Assembly: GCA_016214985.1 (NCBI GenBank)
Contig: JACRMM010000069.1
Coordinates: forward strand, 1-37,915
DNA: 37,915 nucleotides
From: Deltaproteobacteria bacterium
GTDB taxonomy: Bacteria; Desulfobacterota; Deferrisomatia; Deferrisomatales; JACRMM01
Direction: 5' to 3'
Made by a program: the position numbers and the translations under genes. Below the pieces are notes generated by a model. That model had not been told where the DNA came from, did no database searches, and worked only from the letters and a program-made list of their open reading frames with translations. Shown here piece after piece: positions 6,416 to 13,317 of this stretch. Each line of letters starts with the position of its first letter. Within the stretch, counting starts at the first letter, position 1.

Positions 6416-9400
6416 TTAGGGACAAGTAGTCTGGGGCGACGTTATCAGGGTCTTAACAAAGCTTACGGGCGAGAAATCAGTTATGCAATTCATGGACAGG
6501 TCAAGGTATGTCAGGTCAATGAGCCGCGCCAGCGGACTGACGTCTGAGATCTGATTGGTGTCAAGGTTAAGATATTGAAGGAGTGAGAGAACCGCTAACG
6601 GATTCACATCCGAGATCCGGTTGTAGGAAAGGTTGAGCCAATTGAGGCCGCTTTTTGCGAGCGCTGACAGAGGAGTCAGGTCCGAGATCTGGTTGTTGTC
6701 GAGGTAGAGGGATGTCAGACCGTAGAGCCCTGCCAGCGGACTCAGGTCCGAGATCCGGTTGTAAGAAAGGGGGAGGGAGGTCAGGCCGGTGAGCTCCGCC
6801 AACGGCCTCAGGTCCGAGAGCTGGTTGTAAGAGAGGGAGAGGGATGTGAGGCCGGTGAGCCCCGCTAGCGGCCTCAAGTCCACGATCCGGTTGCTGTCGA
6901 GGAAGAGGGATGTGAGGCCGTTCAACTGCGCCAGCGGACTCAGGTCTGAGATCTGGTTGTACGATAGATCGAGCCAAGAGAGGCTGGTGTCGATGAGCGC
7001 CGACAGCGGACCCAGGTCTGAGATCTGGTTGCCATAAAGGAAGAGGGTTTGGAGTCCTCTGAGCTTCTCCAGAGGACGTAGGTCCGCGATCTCGTTGCTG
7101 CGAAGGTCGAGGGTTTGGAGGCCCGTGAGCGCTGCCAGAGGACGTAGGTCCGAGATCTTGTTGCTGCCGAGGTCGAGGGTTTGGAGGCCGACGGTGAGCT
7201 GAAGGCCTTCAAGACTCGCCACTCCCACATCGGTGCAGCTCAGCGTTTGGAGCCCGGCCAGGCTTTCTGACGCAAGGGGCCCAGATGGTTGCTCGAGCGC
7301 GTTTCGCACGCAGGTTTCCAGAGCAAGGTCTGCAAAGGGGATAGCGTAACTTCCCACGGCTACCCACGACGTTGCCCATCCGGGAACAAACGCGACGGCT
7401 CGCACCGTCACGCGCTGCGCAACCGAGATCGGCCCGTCGTACAACGTTCCAACGCTTGCGGTCGGCGTTGTCCCATCCGTCGTATACCGGATGGCTGCCC
7501 CGGGGGTGTCCGTCGAAAGGGCGACGCGTTGGGCCGTCAGGTAAGTCCCGCTGGCTACGCTGAACAGGGGAGTCGCAGCCTGCAACGTGATATCGATTTG
7601 GGTCACCGGAGAGTCGGTCCACCCCGGAAGGTAGGCAATGGCTTTCAACGTCTCGCTGGACGCCACGGAGATGGCTCCTGTGTAAACCGTCCCCGTGGTT
7701 GACGTGGGCGTTGTCCCGTCCGCCGTATAGCGGATGGTCGCCCCGGCGGTGGTCGTCGAAAGGGCGACGGACTGGGACGCAAAATAGGTTCCGCTTGCCA
7801 CGCTGGAACTGGGGGCCGCCACCCGCAACGTGAGATCAACTTGCGTCACCGAAGAGTCGGTCCACCCCGAAAGGTAGGCAATGGCTTTCACCGTCTCGCT
7901 GGACACCACGGAGATGGCTCCCGTGTAGACGGTCCCCGTAGTTGACGTGGGCGTTGTCCCGTCCGTCGTGTACCGGATGGTCGCCCCAGGTGTGGTTGTC
8001 GAAATGGCGACCGTCTGCGCGGTGGTGTACGTACCGGTCGCCACACTGAACGTCGGCGCCGCCACCGTGCCCGCGATCGTGTAGGCCGTTTGGCGTTCGG
8101 CCGAGTCCGTCCAGCCCGCTGCGTACGCAATCGCTCTCACCGTCTGGGTCGTAGCGACCGTGATCGGCCCCGTGTAGAGCGTTCCCGTGGTCGCGGTCGG
8201 GGCGGTCGTCCCGTCAGTCGTGTAGCGAATCTGCGCCCCAGGGGTTCCCGTGGAAATCGTCACGGTCTGTGCCGTTGTGTACGTTCCGGCCGGCACGCTG
8301 AAGGTCGGCGTCGCCACCCTGCCCGTGATCGTGTAGACCGCTTGGCTTTCGGCCGAATCCGCCCAGCGCGGTGCGTATGCAATCGCTCTCACCGTCTGGG
8401 TTGCAGCGACCGTGATCGGCCCCACGTAGAGCGTTCCCGTGGTCCCAGTCGGGGCGGTCGTCCCGTCGGTCGTGTAGCGGATCTGCGCCCCAGGGGTTTC
8501 CGTGGATAGGGTCACGGTCTGGGCAGTCGTATAGGTGCCGGCAGGGATGCTGAACGTCGGAGCAGCCGCTGGAGGAAGAACGCAGACTCCGGTCTGGGAG
8601 TCCCGACCAACAACGGTCGGCACCTGCGTGACCGGGGAGAAGTCGGTGATGCAGTTGCCGGTTACATCGAGGGTTTGGAAGCCGGAGAGCCCGCCGAGCG
8701 GCGCCAGGGCCGTGATCCGGTTGTTGGTCACGCTCAGGCTGGTGAGCTTCGCGGCATCCTCCAACCCGTCGAGGCCGGCCACCTCCAAACCGTTGCACGA
8801 CAGGTCCTCCAGCAGGGCCAGGTCGACGTTGAGCAGGCGAGCGTCCGGCAGTGGAAGCGTCTGGCGCACGCAGGCGACGAGGGCAGCATCCGTCAGGGCG
8901 GAGTTCCGCACGCAGGCCTGATTGCTCCTCCCCGACTCGTGCCCGGCCGCATCGTAGGCCGCCACCTCGTAGCACGCGGGAACCGCGAGCCCGACGCGGG
9001 AGACCTCGACGTTGCTCGTCGACACGTCGTCGAAAAGTGTTCCATCACGATACAGGTGGAACCCCTGGACGAGTCCAGGGCCGGGCGTGAAATCCCAGGC
9101 GAGCAGGACGGGACCACCCGGTGCCGTCGCACGGGCGCTGAGCTGCGCGGGCACCGCGGACGTCATGGCAGGCGCGAGGTCCATCGTCTGACCGTAGACC
9201 TGGTCTGCGGTCACGGCTCCGGCGAAGAGCAGCACCGCGTTCCCGCTGGTGTTCAGGGCGGTGATCGTGAAGGTGCGGCCAGCTCCGGCCGGCACGTCCA
9301 GCGACACCGACGTGGGGAGTCCCCCGGTTGCATCGAACGTCTTTGCCAGGTCTGCCATGTCGGGCCCGGTCACGTTCACGCGGACCGCCGTCACGGATGC

Positions 9401-9877
9401 GAGCGAAGTGTCGTCGGGCCACACCAGCGTGAGCACCGTCGGTACGGTGACGACGTCCAGCTGGATCGACAGCGCGACGTCTTCGCCCAGGAGGTCCGCC
9501 GTGTCCGAGCCCCGGTAGAGCACGTGGTCAGCCGTCCCGTCGGTAGCTTCCACCGTGAAGACCCGTTGCAGGCCGTTCGGCACCTCGAGCGTCACGGACA
9601 CCGACTCCTGGCCCTCGCCAACGACAACCGCCTCGGTCACGTCGTCCATCATGGGCCCCGAGACCGTCACGCGGATTCCGCGGATCGAGGCGGGCACACG
9701 CCCCGCGGCCGCGGCTTTTGCGGCGGGCGCCCGGTTCAACGAGAGCGTCACCCGGGTGGAATCGGTGCCCTCGCCTCCTGGCGTGCCCCCACAGCCCAGT
9801 GCGATCAGGAGCAGCGCAATCGCCGCGAGCCTCCATCGAGACGCGGCACACTGGCAGGACTCCGTACCGTTTCGCAT
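6416..9877 (-). CDS. Giant lipoprotein with leucine-rich and chitobiase C-terminal repeats
   Basis: An 1153-residue predicted surface lipoprotein. A lipobox (IALGC, Cys29) is followed by two repeated beta-rich segments of the VRVTVSGPMM/VRVNVTGPDM type (to ~residue 235), a fibronectin-III-like region (to ~330), a short leucine-rich block (~370-435), five chitobiase/beta-hexosaminidase C-terminal-type repeats (~450-865, each with GTY, TIRYTTDGTTP and V-AIAY-PGW) and finally eleven leucine-rich repeats of the N-x-ISDL-x-PL type (~900-1150), as in internalins. Such architectures bind proteins or glycans outside the cell. A good GGAGG lies upstream of the ATG. Two blocks of leucine-rich repeats separated by the chitobiase-type array is an odd layout. 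Confidence 0.85.
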   Translation of the reverse strand: MRNGTESCQCAASRWRLAAIALLLIALGCGGTPGGEGTDSTRVTLSLNRAPAAKAAAAGRVPASIRGIRVTVSGPMMDDVTEAVVVGEGQESVSVTLEVPNGLQRVFTVEATDGTADHVLYRGSDTADLLGEDVALSIQLDVVTVPTVLTLVWPDDTSLASVTAVRVNVTGPDMADLAKTFDATGGLPTSVSLDVPAGAGRTFTITALNTSGNAVLLFAGAVTADQVYGQTMDLAPAMTSAVPAQLSARATAPGGPVLLAWDFTPGPGLVQGFHLYRDGTLFDDVSTSNVEVSRVGLAVPACYEVAAYDAAGHESGRSNQACVRNSALTDAALVACVRQTLPLPDARLLNVDLALLEDLSCNGLEVAGLDGLEDAAKLTSLSVTNNRITALAPLGGLSGFQTLDVTGNCITDFSPVTQVPTVVGRDSQTGVCVLPPAAAPTFSIPAGTYTTAQTVTLSTETPGAQIRYTTDGTTAPTGTTGTLYVGPITVAATQTVRAIAYAPRWADSAESQAVYTITGRVATPTFSVPAGTYTTAQTVTISTGTPGAQIRYTTDGTTAPTATTGTLYTGPITVATTQTVRAIAYAAGWTDSAERQTAYTIAGTVAAPTFSVATGTYTTAQTVAISTTTPGATIRYTTDGTTPTSTTGTVYTGAISVVSSETVKAIAYLSGWTDSSVTQVDLTLRVAAPSSSVASGTYFASQSVALSTTTAGATIRYTADGTTPTSTTGTVYTGAISVASSETLKAIAYLPGWTDSPVTQIDITLQAATPLFSVASGTYLTAQRVALSTDTPGAAIRYTTDGTTPTASVGTLYDGPISVAQRVTVRAVAFVPGWATSWVAVGSYAIPFADLALETCVRNALEQPSGPLASESLAGLQTLSCTDVGVASLEGLQLTVGLQTLDLGSNKISDLRPLAALTGLQTLDLRSNEIADLRPLEKLRGLQTLFLYGNQISDLGPLSALIDTSLSWLDLSYNQISDLSPLAQLNGLTSLFLDSNRIVDLRPLAGLTGLTSLSLSYNQLSDLRPLAELTGLTSLPLSYNRISDLSPLAGLYGLTSLYLDNNQISDLTPLSALAKSGLNWLNLSYNRISDVNPLAVLSLLQYLNLDTNQISDVSPLARLIDLTYLDLSMNCITDFSPVSFVKTLITSPQTTCP
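6560..7200 (-). repeat. Eleven tandem leucine-rich repeats (coding)
   Basis: Units of about 22 codons, visible as repeated blocks of TCCGAGATCTGGTTGT-type sequence on the plus strand (ISDL-turn region of each repeat). Typical variants are NKISDLRPLAALTGLQTLDL and NQISDLSPLAQLNGLTSLFL. They form the C-terminal domain of the giant lipoprotein. Confidence 0.85.
7340..8560 (-). repeat. Five tandem chitobiase C-terminal-type repeats (coding)
   Basis: Five units of about 75-85 codons, each opening with a variant of PTFSVPAGTYTTAQTV and containing IRYTTDGTTPT, TLYTGPISV and VRAIAYAPGW. The DNA of neighbouring units is also similar, so the array grew by recent tandem duplication. Confidence 0.8.
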
Positions 9878-10001
9878 CGTCTGCCTCCCTCACTTGGAAA
9901 GGGCGACTTCTCGTACCACGTATCAATAGCGGCTTCGCAAGAAAAATCCAGTCTCGGCTCCTCCTGGATAGATGCACTGACCGGCAGGAGCAATCGATTT
10001 G

Positions 10002-10166
10002 CTACACAGAATGCGAACTCGTGCAGAGCATGAAGATGACCAAAATACCCATTGGCAACGCGAAGGACAGCGCCCACTCCGTTTTGCCCTGCAGGAGCGC
10101 CACGGCGCCGAGAAGGAGCCTCATCCCGATATGCGGGTAACGGCCCATTATCAAAGGATTCTTCAT
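10002..10166 (-). CDS. Small membrane protein, function unknown
   Basis: A 54-residue frame starting MKNPLIMGRYPHIGMRLLLG, with hydrophobic segments RLLLGAVALL and LSFALPMGILVIFMLC, so one or two membrane passes. No strong ribosome-binding site is visible and no family is recognised. It lies next to the relic of an integrative element and may be a survivor of it. The composition looks protein-like, but a chance frame is possible. Confidence 0.38.
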   Translation of the reverse strand: MKNPLIMGRYPHIGMRLLLGAVALLQGKTEWALSFALPMGILVIFMLCTSSHSV

Positions 10167-10261
10167 GGGTCGTCAGTCTACCAGATGCGAGAAGACATGG
10201 ACAGCGGGGGCGCTCTTCTTGGCAGGTCCTGCCGGCGCCCCGGCTGCTTCGTCGGCCGGCA

Positions 10262-10306
10262 TCGAGCACCTTGATCATGTCCCCGTCGGTGACGCCGACC
10301 CCGCGG
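10262..10306 (-). pseudogene. Thermonuclease (SNase) gene relic
   Basis: These 45 bases match 21444-21488, inside the thermonuclease gene at the right end of the integrative element, at 40 of 45 positions. The minus strand still reads RGVGVTDGDMIKVLDAGR against RVVGVTDGDTIKALDAGR in the intact gene, including the catalytic DGD motif. The surrounding sequence has decayed or been deleted. It is too short to be functional. Confidence 0.72.
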
Positions 10307-10479
10307 ATGATGTTGATGAGAACTGGGGATCGGGGGAGGTGTCGCATAGGCGCCAAGGTACCATCGGCCCGGTTCACAAAGTCGGATCGTGCCGCAGGTT
10401 GACGAGTGGTCTCTTGTTTCAAGGGGTTCGGACGTTGAGGAGGCGCATCGGACCATCGAGGGGTGCAGGCGCCGGCGGT

Positions 10480-10560
10480 CGTAGTCGCCAGTGCGGCAGA
10501 GAGAGGGGCGCAGGGGCCGAGGGGTTACGGCCGTTCGTCGTCCCCGTGTGCAGAATCGAG
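10480..10560 (+). other. Decayed copy of the element's right-end terminator region
   Basis: This stretch resembles 22092-22160. Both contain a GGCAG-x-GAG-GGG-GCCG block, then a GGCCG...CGGCC hairpin and TTCGTCGT. Read on the minus strand both give the same peptide pattern TTNGRNPSAPAPLSLP / TTKGRNPTAPAPRSLP. With the thermonuclease relic and the tRNA 3' fragment it reproduces the order found at the right end of the present element. Confidence 0.6.
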
Positions 10561-10619
10561 GCGAAACGCCAAGCGCGCCTTTCCGGAGTAGCCTGAAACC
10601 TGACGTGGAACCAAATCAA

Positions 10620-10649
10620 AAGGGGTTACGACCGAAGCCGTAACCCCTT
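10620..10649. terminator. Bidirectional terminator-like hairpin next to left attachment site
   Basis: An 11-bp perfect stem, AAGGGGTTACG/CGTAACCCCTT, with an 8-base loop, flanked by A-rich sequence on the left and GATTTT on the right. It occupies the position of the tRNA-fMet terminator relative to the tRNA 3' fragment at 10658, but its sequence differs from the terminator at 22237-22270. Confidence 0.65.
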
Positions 10650-10657
10650 GATTTTGC

Positions 10658-10706
10658 TGGTAGCGGGGCCAGGACTTGAACCTGGAACCTTCGGGTTATG
10701 AGCCCG
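10658..10706 (-). repeat. Left attachment site: 49-bp copy of the tRNA-fMet 3' half
   Basis: Exactly identical to 22282-22330. On the minus strand it runs from the anticodon stem (CGGGCTCATAACCCG) through the T arm to the encoded CCA. The 5' half of the tRNA is missing here, so this is the duplicated core left by site-specific integration. Confidence 0.93.
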
Positions 10707-10748
10707 GAGGGTATAACTTCCCCGACCATCCCGACGCCTCACAGAATA

Positions 10749-10762
10749 GCTTGAATTCAAGC
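10749..10762. promoter_or_regulatory. Palindrome upstream of the integrase promoter
   Basis: GCTTGAATTCAAGC is a perfect 14-bp palindrome 22 bases upstream of the -35 box of the integrase promoter. It could be an operator or an integrase/excisionase arm site. No direct evidence. Confidence 0.35.
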
Positions 10763-10784
10763 CTTTTTCTCTCCTCGTCCTTCC

Positions 10785-10813
10785 TTGACGTTCACCAGAA
10801 ATCCCCCTATATT
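10785..10813 (+). promoter_or_regulatory. Integrase promoter (sigma-70 type)
   Basis: TTGACG (10785-10790), a spacer of exactly 17 bases and TATATT (10808-10813). Transcription would start near 10820, giving a leader of about 50 bases before the integrase ATG. This AT-rich -10 stands out in GC-rich surroundings. Confidence 0.65.
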
Positions 10814-10822
10814 TGCCTCCGA

Positions 10823-10854
10823 GGTGGGGGATACGGTGGGGGAATGGTGGGGGA
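10823..10854 (+). repeat. Three direct repeats GGTGGGGGA in the integrase leader
   Basis: GGTGGGGGA occurs at 10823, 10835 and 10846, spaced 12 and 11 bases, just downstream of the predicted transcription start. Spacing near one helical turn fits binding of a repressor or of the integrase; the G-runs could also form RNA structure affecting translation. Confidence 0.5.
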
Positions 10855-10868
10855 ACGAGGAGGGCGCG

Positions 10869-12107
10869 ATGCCGAGACAGAAGCGAGTCGCCACGGACTA
10901 CCCCGGCGTCTTCTACGTCGAAGCGCAGCGGATCGGCGGGCGGGGTACGGAGCGGGTCTACTACATCCGCTTCAAGCACGATGGGAAGCTCGTGGAGGAG
11001 CCGGCCGGGCGCCAGTACCGCGACGGCATGACGCCGGCGAAAGCCGCGAAGGCCCGGGGGGACAAGCTGGAGAACCGCAAGCCCACCCGGCGCGAGGAGC
11101 GGACGCAGAAGCAGGCCGCCGAAGCCGCCGAGGCGGCGCGCCCCACCCTGGCGAAGTTGTGGGAGGAGTACAAGGCGGACCATCCCAATCTCAAGGGACT
11201 GGTGACGGACGAGAACCGATTCAAGAAGCACATTGGGCCGCCCTTGGAGGACGAGAAGAGGAAGGCCCCCGGCTACAAGCCGACCCTGGCGGACAAGACC
11301 CCCGAGGATCTGTTACCCATTGACCTCGACCGCCTGCGGCTCTCCCTGGCGAAGGACCACAAACCCGCCACGGTGCGAAACGTCCTCGAGCTGGTGCGTC
11401 GCATCGTCAACTTCGGCACCCGCAAGAAGCGAACGGCCGGACTCTCGTTCAAGATCGGCAGCAGGAAGTCCGGCGCGACCGTAGAAATGCCCAAGGTCCA
11501 CAACGAGAGGACCGAGGACTTGGCGCCCGAGCAACTGGCGGCGCTCCTCACGGCGATCGACGCCGACGACAACTTCCAGGCCGCGAACCTCATGAAGCTG
11601 GCGCTCTTCACGGGGATGCGACGCGGCGAGCTATTCAAGCTCCAATGGGATGCGATTGACCAACAGCGCGGCTTCATCCTGATCCGCGACCCTAAGGGTG
11701 GAAAGCCGCAGAACATCCCCCTCAGCGCAGACGCCAAGGCGATTCTCGACGCGCACCCCCGGGACCCGAAGAGCCCCTACGTCTTCCCCGGGCGCAAGGG
11801 CGGGCAGCGGGTGGACATCAACAAGGCCGTCCGCGAAATCACGAAGGCCGCGGGGCTCCCCGCCGATTTCCGGCCGCTCCATGGGCTCCGCCACACCTTC
11901 GCGTCCATGCTCGCGAGCAGCGGCAAGGTGGACCTCTACACGCTCCAGAAGCTCCTGACGCACAAGTCCCCGACCATGACGCAGCGATACGCCCACCTCC
12001 GAGACGACGCCCTCAAGGACGCCTCAGGGCTGGCGGGGAGTCTGGTCAAGGCAAGCGTGGAGAAGGCGAAGAAGGCCGCCAAGGGGAAGTTGAAGGCGAT
12101 GAAGTAG
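10869..12107 (+). CDS. Tyrosine recombinase (integrase)
   Basis: A 412-residue site-specific recombinase that would join the element to the tRNA gene. After an N-terminal DNA-binding part and a core-binding SAM-like domain (~90-200), the catalytic domain shows the full set: R251 in TGMRRGELFKL, H338 and R341 in LHGLRHTFAS, H365 in LLTHKSP and nucleophile Y374 in QRYAHL. The basic C-terminal tail is VEKAKKAAKGKLKAMK. The ATG at 10869 is chosen because GAGGAGG precedes it and the promoter lies upstream; longer starts run into the promoter. Its position just inside the left attachment site is typical. A second copy of its last 57 bases lies at 13158-13214. Confidence 0.95.
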   Translation: MPRQKRVATDYPGVFYVEAQRIGGRGTERVYYIRFKHDGKLVEEPAGRQYRDGMTPAKAAKARGDKLENRKPTRREERTQKQAAEAAEAARPTLAKLWEEYKADHPNLKGLVTDENRFKKHIGPPLEDEKRKAPGYKPTLADKTPEDLLPIDLDRLRLSLAKDHKPATVRNVLELVRRIVNFGTRKKRTAGLSFKIGSRKSGATVEMPKVHNERTEDLAPEQLAALLTAIDADDNFQAANLMKLALFTGMRRGELFKLQWDAIDQQRGFILIRDPKGGKPQNIPLSADAKAILDAHPRDPKSPYVFPGRKGGQRVDINKAVREITKAAGLPADFRPLHGLRHTFASMLASSGKVDLYTLQKLLTHKSPTMTQRYAHLRDDALKDASGLAGSLVKASVEKAKKAAKGKLKAMK

Positions 12108-12112
12108 GATAC

Positions 12113-12141
12113 TTGACTTGCGGACATTCGTGTCCGATAGT
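12113..12141 (+). promoter_or_regulatory. hicAB promoter with palindromic operator in the spacer
   Basis: TTGACT (12113-12118), a 17-base spacer and GATAGT (12136-12141). The spacer contains a perfect inverted repeat, CGGACA-TTCG-TGTCCG (12121-12136), whose right arm touches the -10 box. HicB antitoxins have DNA-binding domains and repress their own promoters, so this is the natural operator. The hicA start is 11 bases downstream of the -10, behind GGGAGG. Confidence 0.65.
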
Positions 12142-12152
12142 GGGAGGCAGGC

Positions 12153-12365
12153 GTGAAGGGAGCCGAGTTCATCCGCCGGGTCAAGGCGCACGCCAAAGCA
12201 AAGGGGCTCGCGTGCCAGTGGCACCCGGACCTTGGGAAAGGCAGTCACGGCGTCCTTGTGCTGGGGAGCCGCCGGACGGTCGTCCGCAACCCCAAGGACG
12301 AGGTGAAGAAGGGTACCCTTCACGCCATGCTGGGGCAACTTGGCATTACGCTCGACGACCTGTGA
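12153..12365 (+). CDS. hicA: HicA toxin (mRNA interferase)
   Basis: A 70-residue double-stranded-RNA-binding-fold protein of HicA type: KGAEFIRRVKAHAKAKGLAC, then GKGSHGVLVLG with the catalytic histidine H32, and KGTLHAMLGQLGITLDDL at the end. HicA toxins cut mRNA and are blocked by HicB. Start is GTG at 12153 with GGGAGG upstream. It is followed by hicB after seven bases. Toxin-first order is normal for HicAB. Confidence 0.9.
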   Translation: MKGAEFIRRVKAHAKAKGLACQWHPDLGKGSHGVLVLGSRRTVVRNPKDEVKKGTLHAMLGQLGITLDDL

Positions 12366-12372
12366 GGTTCCT

Positions 12373-12798
12373 ATGGACTTCTCGTATCCCGTCACCCTGA
12401 TCCCCGACCCTGACGACGGCGGCTATGTCGTCAGCTTTGCCGACCTCCCCGAGGCCATCACGCAAGGCGACACGGTGGAGGAGTCCCTGGACGAGGCCCA
12501 GGGCGCCCTTGAAGCCGCGATCGAGTATCGGGTGAGGGAAGGGCTCGAGCTTCCCGAGCCGAGCACGCCGGCTCCTGGACAGCGCACCGTAGCCCCACCG
12601 ATCCATACCGCGCTCAAAGCGGCGCTCTACCGGGCGTTGCGGGAGTCGGACGTGAGCAAGACCGAACTCGCCAGGCGCCTGGACCTCGACGAGAAGGAGG
12701 CACGCCGCATCCTCGACCCCCGGCACGCGACCCGACTGCCGACAATGGAAAAGGCCCTGCGTGCCCTCGGCAAGCATGTAGAAGTGCGGGTCTGGTGA
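12373..12798 (+). CDS. hicB: HicB antitoxin with HTH domain
   Basis: A 141-residue antitoxin. The N-terminal partial RNase H-like fold is clear (FSYPVTLIPDPDDGGYVVSF, ADLPEAITQGDTVEESL, EALEAAIEYR-type helix) and is the part that binds HicA. The C-terminal half carries a helix-turn-helix (VSKTELARRLDLDEKEARRI, LDPRHATRLPTMEKALRALG) expected to bind the palindrome in the hicAB promoter. It starts at the ATG 12373, seven bases after the hicA stop. Confidence 0.9.
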   Translation: MDFSYPVTLIPDPDDGGYVVSFADLPEAITQGDTVEESLDEAQGALEAAIEYRVREGLELPEPSTPAPGQRTVAPPIHTALKAALYRALRESDVSKTELARRLDLDEKEARRILDPRHATRLPTMEKALRALGKHVEVRVW

Positions 12799-12813
12799 AG
12801 GAGGGAAGCGAGC

Positions 12814-13113
12814 ATGGCTAGGAAGACCGCCGCGGAACGGGAAGCGTGGGAGAAGAACCGAAACATCAGCCAGGAGATTCTGGACGGCATTCGCGAAATC
12901 AAACGCGGCGAGGGCACGCGGCGCGAGGTCGCCGAACCCGACGCCAAGACCGCGCGGGAAAGGTCCGGCCTCACTCAGGCGGCGTTCGCGGCCCTCTTGG
13001 GCGTGAGCCTGCGGACCTTGCAGGATTGGGAGCAAGGGCGCCGCAAACCCCGGGGCCCGGCCCGGTCGCTCTTGCGCGTTGCCGAGCGGCACCCCGAGGC
13101 GCTCCGGGGCTGA
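12814..13113 (+). CDS. XRE-family HTH protein, HigA/NadS-like antitoxin (orphan)
   Basis: A 99-residue protein with an N-terminal helical arm (SQEILDGIREIKRGEG) and a C-terminal XRE helix-turn-helix (ARERSGLTQAAFAALLGVSL, RTLQDWEQGRRKPRGPARSL). This matches HigA2/NadS antitoxins, which normally pair with a RelE/HigB-type toxin directly upstream. Here the neighbour is hicB, so the toxin is missing. It may have been left behind by deletion or adopted as a regulator of the element. It follows hicB by 15 bases with GGAGGGAAG upstream and is likely in the same transcript. Confidence 0.82.
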   Translation: MARKTAAEREAWEKNRNISQEILDGIREIKRGEGTRREVAEPDAKTARERSGLTQAAFAALLGVSLRTLQDWEQGRRKPRGPARSLLRVAERHPEALRG

Positions 13114-13157
13114 TCGTCGAACCGCCCCCCGCCTGCCTCGACGGAGGGAACAAAGAG

Positions 13158-13214
13158 GCAAGTGTGGAGACGGCGAAGAAGACCGCGAAGGGGAAGTTGA
13201 GGGCGATCAAGTAG
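13158..13214 (+). pseudogene. Second copy of the integrase 3' end
   Basis: These 57 bases match the last 57 bases of the integrase gene (12051-12107) at 51 positions, including the TAG stop, and encode ASVETAKKTAKGKLRAIK against ASVEKAKKAAKGKLKAMK. Upstream similarity stops at once. The toxin-antitoxin block 12108-13157 is thus bracketed by two integrase tails, as expected after recombination between related elements or insertion of a cassette within the gene end. Confidence 0.8.
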
Positions 13215-13317
13215 TGGCGGCCACGCCGCGGCTAGGGTCACCCCCGAAGAGGCCGGCCCGCACAGGCCCGGCCCCGGCACGGCGCACTTTTCTTGCGAGG
13301 ACCTGCGGAGGTCTGGC

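Noticed and set aside
8675..10033. 452-codon plus-strand frame opposite the giant lipoprotein
   Set aside because: Composition is Arg/His/Gly-rich, there is no domain, and the opposite strand encodes clear repeats with a signal peptide.
10658..10735. A second complete tRNA-Met gene
   Set aside because: After the anticodon stem the sequence diverges (GAGGGTATAACTTCC), so the D arm and 5' acceptor strand are missing; it is an attachment-site fragment.
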